Source of the DNA: Alteromonadaceae bacterium
GTDB lineage: Bacteria; Pseudomonadota; Gammaproteobacteria; Enterobacterales; Alteromonadaceae
Assembly (NCBI GenBank): GCA_014872785.1
Contig: WKFJ01000066.1
Coordinates: forward strand, 1-40,155
DNA: 40,155 nt
Direction: 5' to 3'
The notes beneath the pieces are model-generated. The model worked only from the letters and a program-made list of their open reading frames with translations, did not search any database and was not told where the DNA came from. Position 1 is the first letter of the stretch. Each line of letters opens with the position of its first letter. A program made the translations under genes and the position numbers. This document shows positions 23,237 through 30,977 of the stretch, piece by piece.

Positions 23237-25500
23237 ACTGGCTGCACCCCTAATTTATCCTTTAAATCTCTAGCTGCAGCTATTTCACCACTTTCAGGCT
23301 CAAAACCCAGTATACGCTGCCATTTCTGGGTATTACCCGTTCTTCCGCCAGCAAACTTACCTGATAAAACAAGTAATCGTTTAGCGCGGGAATAAGCTAC
23401 AAAAAATAACCTAATGGTATCTTCAGCCGCCCGCATACTGTCGTCTCTTAGCCCACCAACTTCAGGTAAGCTTGGTGAATCAATATATGGTAAAAATAAC
23501 TCCTCTAAGCGATTGGTTTCAGACACGAAAGGCTGTTTGTCGGGTCTAATTACAAAGGCTACCTCGAACTCTAATCCCTTAGATTGATGTATAGTCATGA
23601 TATTAACTTCACCTTGTTGCACCTGAAAAGCTTCATCTTCAGGATCACTTAGACCATCATGAATACCTTCAACAAAGATTGAATAAAAGTTATACAAGTG
23701 CCAATCTTCCACAGCACAGCTACTGTCCGGAAGCTGTTTTAGGCGCATACGACCTTCGTTATACATCGACTCATATTCAGACAAAACGACATTAACTACT
23801 TTCATTCTGCCTGCGGGTTCTGCTCCCGTTAACCCGGTAGCAAAAGGTTCAAAAGCTATTAAACGATATAGTAAGGACAATAAGGTAATATTTTGACCTT
23901 TCTTATAAGCTAAGTAATTTGCTTTTTCTTGGTTAAATTTTTGCTGTGCAAGATCATCAACCCAGTTGTCTAGGTAAGCTTCTAAATCCGGATATTTGCC
24001 TGAATCAATAAGCTCTGAAAGCGCAAATTGACAAGATTGCATGTACTCGACAACGGCACCAGGTAGTCTAGCTACCAATCCATCAAAGTTTTCTTCCGGG
24101 TTAACAATATGACTTAGCGCACCAATTAAAGCCTGAACTAACTGATCTCTATGGGCTTGTTTATTACGAGGGTTATAAAACGGTATCCCTTTCTGTGCCA
24201 AAGCATCTGTATATTGTTGAATACCTTGTACTGATTCACGTGTAGTGTAAGTTAAAAAAGCCACTTGACCGTAGTCTTCTATTAACTGGTTCTCCTTTAA
24301 TGATTTAACCAGGTCTGCTGTTTGTTCAGCTGCGACTCTTATTTCACGATTGAGAATACTTGCTACCGCAGGGTAATCTCCTTGTATTGGCGAATTACTC
24401 GTCATTTCTGGTTTTCCTGGAGCCCTAACCCTAATATTTGGGTCTTTCATTTCAGGGTGATGTTTAATGAATTGATTTACAAATTCGACAATTTTAGGAT
24501 GGCTTCGTCTATTTTCATGAAGATAAATAGGATCTGGCTTCACACTCAAATAATGTTCGCAAGCTTGATCAAAATACAATAAAGAGTCTACTGTTGCCCC
24601 TCTAAATCGATACAAAGACTGGTCATCATCACCAACTACCGTGATATCTTTTGAACTTTTTGCCAGCGTGAAATAAATAGTTTCTTGAATAGGATTAGTA
24701 TCTTGGTATTCATCTACAATTACAGTTAACCCTGTATTAACCCATTGCTGACCAATATCAGTTTCTAAAAACTCCAATAAATGCTTTTGCAACAAGGCTA
24801 GGTCTGTTCGATGGTGTTCGTGCAATGACTCAATATAAGCAAGATATCCTTGGGCTAAGATCTCATTATTCGTATCTTGAAGTAAAACGTTAATATCGAT
24901 ATTACCCTCAGTAATACGATTAAATAATTTGGCCGCCATTTCAGATCGTTTTGCTTTATTTGGTGGAAATGGCTTATTCCACAAATTATAAAACTCCCAA
25001 AAGGCCGAATCATCAATATCAATTAATGGGTTACGAGATTTACGAATAAAAAACTGCTGAGTTATTTCATCTTCTAAAATACGTATGCGCAACGCTTTGT
25101 CATAACGCATATCTTCCATAATTTTTGAAGCTAAACTATGTAAAGTACCACATAAAATATGCGATACATCTATCGACTCAGCCTGCGATAAGCCCACTGC
25201 TACTAATTGCTGTTTAGTTTGAATTAAGCGACTATGCAGTTCTTCCGCCGCTTTATTGGTAAACGTAGTTAAGAAAATTTTGCTTGGTTCAATACCATCA
25301 ACCAAGATACGTTTGAACAACAACCACGTTAGCGTATGTGTTTTACCTGTCCCTGGCCCGGCTACAACCCACAGAGGAGATAACTTTAAGTCATGCTCAA
25401 CCGCTTGTCGCTGTTCAGCATTGAATGGTAAACCTCCATTGCCAGTTGTTTTAATAATAGCTTGATAGAATTCATCAAGCGTTATTGTTTCTACATCCAT
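23233..25500 (-). CDS. UvrD/PcrA-type SF1A DNA helicase
   Basis: This 755-residue SF1 helicase shows a Q-motif FNAEQRQAV, Walker A AGPGTGKTH (47-55), motif II VDEYQDTNPIQ, motif III VVGDDDQSLYRFRG, motif V TIHQSKGLEFEVAF and motif VI FFVAYSRAKRLLVLSG. It lacks a fused nuclease domain; the next gene, overlapping by four bases, supplies a Cas4/AddB-like nuclease. It probably translocates 3' to 5' on single-stranded DNA. The start has GGAACG some bases upstream, and the gene follows the 586-residue protein gene after 50 bases. In this island it is one of four motor ATPases. Confidence 0.9.
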   Translation of the reverse strand: MDVETITLDEFYQAIIKTTGNGGLPFNAEQRQAVEHDLKLSPLWVVAGPGTGKTHTLTWLLFKRILVDGIEPSKIFLTTFTNKAAEELHSRLIQTKQQLVAVGLSQAESIDVSHILCGTLHSLASKIMEDMRYDKALRIRILEDEITQQFFIRKSRNPLIDIDDSAFWEFYNLWNKPFPPNKAKRSEMAAKLFNRITEGNIDINVLLQDTNNEILAQGYLAYIESLHEHHRTDLALLQKHLLEFLETDIGQQWVNTGLTVIVDEYQDTNPIQETIYFTLAKSSKDITVVGDDDQSLYRFRGATVDSLLYFDQACEHYLSVKPDPIYLHENRRSHPKIVEFVNQFIKHHPEMKDPNIRVRAPGKPEMTSNSPIQGDYPAVASILNREIRVAAEQTADLVKSLKENQLIEDYGQVAFLTYTTRESVQGIQQYTDALAQKGIPFYNPRNKQAHRDQLVQALIGALSHIVNPEENFDGLVARLPGAVVEYMQSCQFALSELIDSGKYPDLEAYLDNWVDDLAQQKFNQEKANYLAYKKGQNITLLSLLYRLIAFEPFATGLTGAEPAGRMKVVNVVLSEYESMYNEGRMRLKQLPDSSCAVEDWHLYNFYSIFVEGIHDGLSDPEDEAFQVQQGEVNIMTIHQSKGLEFEVAFVIRPDKQPFVSETNRLEELFLPYIDSPSLPEVGGLRDDSMRAAEDTIRLFFVAYSRAKRLLVLSGKFAGGRTGNTQKWQRILGFEPESGEIAAARDLKDKLGVQPV

Positions 25501-25550
25501 ATACGTTCCTTAAACCACGTTCAAACGTTATCTTATTGCTACATAATTAT

Positions 25551-27311
25551 TTACTTGGCTAAGTCAGCTACAAAGCCTGAAATTTCATCAGGGTATAAAA
25601 TTAAATCCCACCCGGATGTTTGCAAAGCTCTTAGGTCTTTATCGTCAAAGGTGCCATCAACCAACAACACCAACTTGTCTAAACCATTACGACGAATAAA
25701 CTGCTCACTTTCAACATCGTATTGATACTTAAATGCTCTAGCACGAGCTGCAAGCTCTTTTTTCTTGTGGCCACGACCAGCATCCGAAACTGTTTTCCAA
25801 TGAATATATGTATTACCTACTCTTACAAAGGGAGTAGTGGCACTTCTTTTACCCACCTCTGCATATTCGTTTATCCATCCTGTATAAGCACATTTTGCTT
25901 CATAGTCTATAGCATGTTTTTTTAGCTCCGCTTCCAGCAACCATAGAACCGGCTCAAAGTTACGGTAAGGAATTAGCCGATCTTCAAGATTCTCTTTAAT
26001 GACCCACTTTGAGACTAGGTCTTTTAATTTAGATATATCTGATTTGTCTACGTCATTAGAAAAGCGACTAGCCAAGCCAGTGGCTATTTTTTCCAACGAT
26101 GTATCATCTGGAAGCTCCTGTCTTTGGGTAAACTTTGGTAGTAAAAACCGTAACAACGGCTGACCTTCTGACACTTCAGAAATATCAAAGTCTTTGGCCA
26201 TTTTAGCTAAACCATACCCCTGAAACTTTCCACTTTGCGTTTTAATTAACGACACCATAATTTCAAACAACCATAGCTTTTCATCGCTATCCTCTGAAGA
26301 CATGCCCACTGGATCATGAAAGCACTCAAGCAATAATTTTTTTAACCCTTCACTAGAAGTTAACTGCTCATAATTATCGTAAACAAATTCTACATGCGCC
26401 CCCACCTTTGAGAGATTTCTAAGTGGCTTTAACCACAAATCCATAGCTTTAGGCGATTTAGCAATAATTAACTCACAGGCTTTTTGTCCTAGTAAAGCTA
26501 TCGCTCCTTTAATTTCGTCATCAACTAACCTGGCTCCTGCTAATGTTTTAGTGAAGAACCCAAGTTCAAAACAATAACTGGGCAAGGCTCCTTTAATACC
26601 ACCTGACTTTTTATAATTCTTGTATAGACACTCACGCACGTTCTGTTCGAGTACCATAAGTTTGCCAATGCCACGTTTTACATATGTATTTCGTGCTGCA
26701 AATGGTGTTTGTAATAGCGCAGCTTTATAATCTTCAGCCATTAATGACCAAAGTGAATCCAACTGAAGATTCTCAACAGTTAGGACTGTTGTAATATCTT
26801 TGATAAGTAATTCAATTGAACTTGCTAATTCAACATTAGAAGCTACAGCATGTTCAAAATGTTCAGCTCTAAGCTCTTTTGTCGAACCAGCTAACCCAAT
26901 GTTATTTTCAACCCAATTTTTTATTTCAGCGAAATACTTCTTATTATCAAAGTGAACGGTAGAGTCATATAGACTATCAACAGCTTCTGAAAGGCCTTTT
27001 TTAACTTCCGACTTGTAATAGAGGTTTATTGCAATTGGTACTTGTGGCAACTGCAATTTCGCTTCAAAGGTTTCACCCAAATTACGCCATGATTTCATTT
27101 CCGCATTACGTGAGGAGCCTGATGCAGTCACCAAAATAACATGTGATACATGATCTCGGTTTTTACCGATAGTAAAATCAGGATTGATTGACATCCCGTT
27201 AGGCTTTTCATTCCAAAAAACTTCGCCTGATATATTAGATGCTTGAACCGCTTTTAATAATGCGTAATGAGTAATTGTTTCATACAATAAGCCGCGTACT
27301 TCGTTAGCCAT
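25551..27311 (-). CDS. Nuclease-like protein, shorter paralogue of the 700-residue protein
   Basis: The 586-residue protein has an N-terminal core with NPDFTIGKNRDH and VILVTASGSSRNAEMKSWRN, and a C-terminal block GHKKKELAARARAFKYQYD followed by LVLLVDGTFDDKDL. Both match the 700-residue protein in order and spacing while the middles differ, so the two genes descend from one ancestor. I cannot name the family. The PD followed by an E/K-containing strand-helix resembles PD-(D/E)XK enzymes, but the catalytic residues are not certain. An AAGGAT site lies 13 bases before the ATG. It follows the small HTH gene after three bases and precedes the helicase. Confidence 0.6.
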   Translation of the reverse strand: MANEVRGLLYETITHYALLKAVQASNISGEVFWNEKPNGMSINPDFTIGKNRDHVSHVILVTASGSSRNAEMKSWRNLGETFEAKLQLPQVPIAINLYYKSEVKKGLSEAVDSLYDSTVHFDNKKYFAEIKNWVENNIGLAGSTKELRAEHFEHAVASNVELASSIELLIKDITTVLTVENLQLDSLWSLMAEDYKAALLQTPFAARNTYVKRGIGKLMVLEQNVRECLYKNYKKSGGIKGALPSYCFELGFFTKTLAGARLVDDEIKGAIALLGQKACELIIAKSPKAMDLWLKPLRNLSKVGAHVEFVYDNYEQLTSSEGLKKLLLECFHDPVGMSSEDSDEKLWLFEIMVSLIKTQSGKFQGYGLAKMAKDFDISEVSEGQPLLRFLLPKFTQRQELPDDTSLEKIATGLASRFSNDVDKSDISKLKDLVSKWVIKENLEDRLIPYRNFEPVLWLLEAELKKHAIDYEAKCAYTGWINEYAEVGKRSATTPFVRVGNTYIHWKTVSDAGRGHKKKELAARARAFKYQYDVESEQFIRRNGLDKLVLLVDGTFDDKDLRALQTSGWDLILYPDEISGFVADLAK

Positions 27312-27314
27312 GAT

Positions 27315-27732
27315 TTAATCCTTATCCTTTGTTAGTAGGTCGATTTCATCATCAATTGCCTCTAATTCGGCTTCTAGCGTATCCATTATTTCCTGCTTTT
27401 TACCTTCTAAAAGGTCGAGGATATCTTGTGACTTCTCATCATCTATACTATTCAAAAGCAGTATTGTTTGCTCTACAGATTTACTGAGTGCCCAGCGCCC
27501 AGCGTCGCCAGTTGATAAATCGTTGAATTCGTTTAATACCTGCTTCTGTTATCTTTAAGACCTTACGGCCAGGACGCTTGGCGCTTGCACCATTTTCATA
27601 ACCCTTGATCAGATGTGGCTCACCTTCGAGTAAACCGAATTCTTTAATCCAGTTTCTTAAAGTTGATTCTTTATCGCACCCGTTGAGCTCACGTAAAGCC
27701 TCTTCAAAGGTATATGCATTTTCATCCATCAA
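27315..27732 (-). pseudogene. HTH (MerR/excisionase-like) protein, frameshifted by a 7-bp duplication
   Basis: From ATG 27732 the frame encodes 83 residues of a small winged or MerR-like DNA-binding protein (FEEALRELNGCDKESTLRNW, then KITEAGIKRIQRFINWRRWA). It stops at 27481 just after two tandem copies of CGCTGGG (forward CCCAGCG at 27491-27504). Removing one copy joins the frame to a clear continuation: LSKSVEQTILLLNSIDDEKS, then a coiled-coil-like tail EAELEAIDDEIDLLTKDKD, ending at 27315, three bases before the next gene. The ancestral protein is thus about 136 residues. The N-terminal DNA-binding part may still be made, without its coiled coil. As first gene of the operon it may regulate it. 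Confidence 0.7.
27491..27504. repeat. Tandem duplication of a 7-bp unit
   Basis: CCCAGCG occurs twice with no gap. One copy would leave the HTH gene in frame through to 27315; two copies truncate it. A change of copy number by slippage could switch the gene on or off. Confidence 0.8.
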
Positions 27733-27815
27733 TCCGGTTTCCTATTTAACAAAAGCAGGAACAGAATATCTGCGATTATTCATCCATGCTAATAAGAACA
27801 ATAATTTGAGTTCAG

Positions 27816-27856
27816 CCTTTAACAGTTATTTCAAGCCTTGAAATAACTGTTAAAGG
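27816..27856. repeat. 41-base palindrome with perfect 20-bp arms
   Basis: The left arm (27816-27835, beginning CCTTTAACAG) and right arm (27837-27856, ending CTGTTAAAGG) are perfect complements around one base at 27836. No T-run follows on either strand, so it is not a standard terminator. It lies in the only sizeable gap in the minus-strand gene block, 74 bases after the HerA stop and 83 bases before the HTH start, where the promoter of the second operon must be. An operator for the HTH protein is the first guess. Confidence 0.8.
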
Positions 27857-27930
27857 TGCTGCACTTATTTTGAATCGTAAGCTTAATAAAAGCCATAAAA
27901 ATTAATAAGATGACAAAAGGAAAGCTACCA

Positions 27931-29733
27931 TTATTCAATGAGCGCATCAAAGTCAGGTACTTGTGTTGGCAGGGGCATATCTTTATAAGAAGCAGTTACG
28001 ATGACTTGTCCTTTACCCATTACTTGTAATTCACGCTCAAAGCCTTGCATATCAATCGACGCATTTTTAATTGCCTCTCTTCGCTCCACATCATTACCTA
28101 ATGCCATTGTAAGCTCGGTATTGATTTGGGTAAGGATACCTGAATCAATTTCACTTACTTGTTGAGATATTACCGTTAAACCAATACCAAACTTACGCCC
28201 TTGGCGTGATATATCTCTAAAAACAGAACCAAACTTCATGCGTTGAGGATTAAGTATTGAAGGTGCCTCTTCAATAACAATGTTTACAAAGGGCAATTGA
28301 TTGGACGGTGTAATTAAACCATTTTGTACATACGGAAGCTTTCCTTTCTCCAAACGCTCAATTAAAGCATCGACTAAAGAAGATAGACCTACTTGCCCAC
28401 GGTCGTCGTCGTTGCCAAAAGCAAGCCGAATTGCATTAGGCAATGACTCTACGGCTTCAACACTTCTAACGGCCTTTCTCAGGGTAAATAAGGTTCGAGC
28501 TACAACTGTGGTAAATAAGAACTGCTCCATTTCAGACATTAGAGTTGTATCCACTACCAGTACACGCCCCGCCTCTAGGGCGCACAAAATATCTGGAAGT
28601 TGAGATTGGTATTCATCACCAAAATCAGGATCAAAGTTTGTAACAATACGGGTGTTACCGCGATGTAAAAAGCCTAGTCGACGCTGAACTGCCGTTACAG
28701 TACCTTGCATATACTCCACTTCTTCATCCACATCATCAGGGTTTCCTGTATCCCCCATAATACTGCGGCCTATCCATTGTTCACCGTGCACAGCAAACTG
28801 CCTGGAGGCAAAAGCTATTTGTTGTTCGGTAGACTCGGTTATACTGAAAAGGTCGTCTGGCGTAATATCACCTCGAGAGATGGTTAGCGTTTGTTCTAAC
28901 CTACCCCCCGGGATATCTTTTGCGGTTAAATAATAGAATGGTGAAATGAGTGCATTTTGTTCGTCTTGACTATAGCTATTTGCTACACCACTGATACCGT
29001 CAGCACCACCATTTGCAAAGTGCCAACGTCTAAACTCGTCATGAGGATCTATGGCTAAAAAGCTTGTTTTTGGTGCATTTGTGTTTGAAACATAACAATG
29101 ACGATTATAATCAAGTACACCCTTAATCAATACCATCATCAAGTTACTTTTTCCCACACCAGTTCGGCCAAAAATGCCAATATGATGAGACAATGCATAA
29201 GCAGGTAGGAAAACTTTGACGCCCTCAAGCGATGATTCCCCCGCTAACATATCACCTAAATAGATTCCTTCTTTAGGTAGCTGACTTTCAAGAAGTTCGG
29301 CGATTACCGCATATGAGGCAAAGTTATCTTTTGATACATGATAAACGGGGGTTAAATGTTCTGGTAAGCGACGTGGGCGATTGTAAGTCCAGCTACCACC
29401 TTCTTGCTCTGCGTAACCTAAAACAATACCTTTTAAAGCGAGTAACTTTTCCTGAATAGCATCGTCGCTTAAATACGCATCTGGCATGGTGAGTTTGTTT
29501 CGTGCAATGTCTTCTATCTCAATTGTACGATTAAGAATATTGGCATACTCCGTCGCTCTAAATACATAAACTCGCTCTATTCCACCACGCAAACTAGGCA
29601 ATAAGAACAAGTCACCGACCGCTATATCACTATTTGAAGCTATAACCGAAAGCTGATTGGTATTACTTTCAGCTAGGATCCCAAAAGGTTGTCCTAGTTT
29701 ACCAATAAGTGATTGAAAAGAACTGCGAGCCAT
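27931..29733 (-). CDS. HerA-type DNA translocase (DUF87)
   Basis: The 600-residue ATPase shows the HerA/FtsK layout. An N-terminal HAS-barrel-like region carries strands such as FGILAESNTNQLSVI. Walker A GRTGVGKSNLM follows (189-199), Walker B FLAIDPHDEFRRW (225-237), a second acidic strand NIVIEEAPSIL and the arginine-finger helix DISRQGRKFGIGLTVISQQ. HerA forms hexameric rings that pump DNA and work with NurA nucleases; the NurA-like gene is directly upstream, five bases away. HerA proteins are also known motors of bacterial anti-phage systems. It closes the first minus-strand operon, followed by a palindrome-containing gap. Confidence 0.9.
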   Translation of the reverse strand: MARSSFQSLIGKLGQPFGILAESNTNQLSVIASNSDIAVGDLFLLPSLRGGIERVYVFRATEYANILNRTIEIEDIARNKLTMPDAYLSDDAIQEKLLALKGIVLGYAEQEGGSWTYNRPRRLPEHLTPVYHVSKDNFASYAVIAELLESQLPKEGIYLGDMLAGESSLEGVKVFLPAYALSHHIGIFGRTGVGKSNLMMVLIKGVLDYNRHCYVSNTNAPKTSFLAIDPHDEFRRWHFANGGADGISGVANSYSQDEQNALISPFYYLTAKDIPGGRLEQTLTISRGDITPDDLFSITESTEQQIAFASRQFAVHGEQWIGRSIMGDTGNPDDVDEEVEYMQGTVTAVQRRLGFLHRGNTRIVTNFDPDFGDEYQSQLPDILCALEAGRVLVVDTTLMSEMEQFLFTTVVARTLFTLRKAVRSVEAVESLPNAIRLAFGNDDDRGQVGLSSLVDALIERLEKGKLPYVQNGLITPSNQLPFVNIVIEEAPSILNPQRMKFGSVFRDISRQGRKFGIGLTVISQQVSEIDSGILTQINTELTMALGNDVERREAIKNASIDMQGFERELQVMGKGQVIVTASYKDMPLPTQVPDFDALIE

Positions 29734-29738
29734 AATTT

Positions 29739-30977
29739 TTACCTATGCCCAGTCAATACTGAAGCATCTCTGAATACCTTTGGAGAAACACCTTGTTTGA
29801 TAGCAGCATTAATTAGCTGCTTTCTTAGACTTGTTCGTTCATTACCGGTTAGAGATACTCTATCGTGTGCTGCTTTAATAGGATAAGGGTACCCATAACA
29901 TCGTTGATCATGACTAGAAAAATCTAACATTTTGAACAGTCTGTGTTCATTTTCTAAGGTTTTTTCTGATGTGCCAGCCAAAATAAATTGTTCAAAATAT
30001 TTTCGGTCAACATCTAATCTCATAGGCATAGTTTGACGATGAATTTGAAACAGGTAGGTAACAGCCCCCATCGGAGGTAAGCTCGTTTTTTCTTTAGTTA
30101 GACCAAATTCCCACTCATCTTTATATTTGGAATACTCAGCTTCAGGTATAGGCATCCGTAAAAACCATTTATCCGGCATCTCTACCGAAATAGACTCTGC
30201 TTTGCGGTCAATTATGTCTTGCAGTTCATGTATCGCCGGAAGACCGTGAGACTTTGATACAGCAAAGAAGCCAATTTGCTTCTCGGTGGCTTTTTTACAG
30301 CACAGGCGCTTTAAATGTTCAAAATACAAACTTGCAGGATCATTGCGCTGCATGAAAGGCAATGCAAAAGTACCATCAAACAGTACTATGTCAGGTGGGT
30401 TGTCGGAAGCAATTAACCGATAGGCAGCTCCTAACTCAGCGGTTGACCGCAACTGAATAGCTAAGTTACCTTTGTCAGAGGCATGGGGTAGGATTAGGCT
30501 TTCGAATAAAACTTCTAAACTGTGACTCTTGGATAGCGATTTAAAGTCTTTGTAGTCTGATTGCGCTATTAATTCTCGAGCAGTTATGCCAGACAGCTTT
30601 TCTAAGGATTGTAATAGGAAAGATTGTGTTCGTTTGGATTCATCGGGTAACCAAGTAATATCAAAAATTAACTCAGATACAGGTGTGACTTCTTTTAAAC
30701 CTGAAGTGGGATGGGATTGATATTGAACAGCCTGAGCGATAGCTAGATAAACATAACAATCATTGTATGCTAACAGAGGGAAATCACCGCTTCCTTCGAC
30801 TCCTGCAATTCTGATATCGCCGTGTGTTGCAGTATGAGAAACAAACTGCAAACGTTCAAAGACTTCAGATTTGCTGTCTTCGCTAATCCGTTCTTTGGCA
30901 TCCCAAGATTCAATTTGTTTAGCGACCTCATCCATGCGGGTCGCTATTATATTTCTAAATTCTAAATCACTGTTCAT
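29739..30977 (-). CDS. NurA-like nuclease partner of HerA
   Basis: The 412-residue protein has landmarks of the NurA RNase H-like fold: IRIAGVEGSGDFPLLA near residue 56 (E61 or D65 in place of the first metal-binding aspartate), DIVLFDGTFALPF with D201, and KQIGFFAVSKSHGLPAI with K242, then MRLDVDRKYFEQ with D322. NurA degrades DNA with HerA, and its gene adjoins the HerA gene here. It overlaps the TGT-like gene by 11 bases, tying the nuclease to the base-modifying enzyme in one operon. The first motif is slightly unusual (VEGSG instead of DGS). Identification rests on motif order and context. Confidence 0.65.
   Translation of the reverse strand: MNSDLEFRNIIATRMDEVAKQIESWDAKERISEDSKSEVFERLQFVSHTATHGDIRIAGVEGSGDFPLLAYNDCYVYLAIAQAVQYQSHPTSGLKEVTPVSELIFDITWLPDESKRTQSFLLQSLEKLSGITARELIAQSDYKDFKSLSKSHSLEVLFESLILPHASDKGNLAIQLRSTAELGAAYRLIASDNPPDIVLFDGTFALPFMQRNDPASLYFEHLKRLCCKKATEKQIGFFAVSKSHGLPAIHELQDIIDRKAESISVEMPDKWFLRMPIPEAEYSKYKDEWEFGLTKEKTSLPPMGAVTYLFQIHRQTMPMRLDVDRKYFEQFILAGTSEKTLENEHRLFKMLDFSSHDQRCYGYPYPIKAAHDRVSLTGNERTSLRKQLINAAIKQGVSPKVFRDASVLTGHR

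Noticed and set aside
27816..27856. Rho-independent terminator of the HerA operon
   Set aside because: The palindrome has no T-run on either strand and an almost zero-length loop, unlike a standard terminator, though some effect on transcription is possible.
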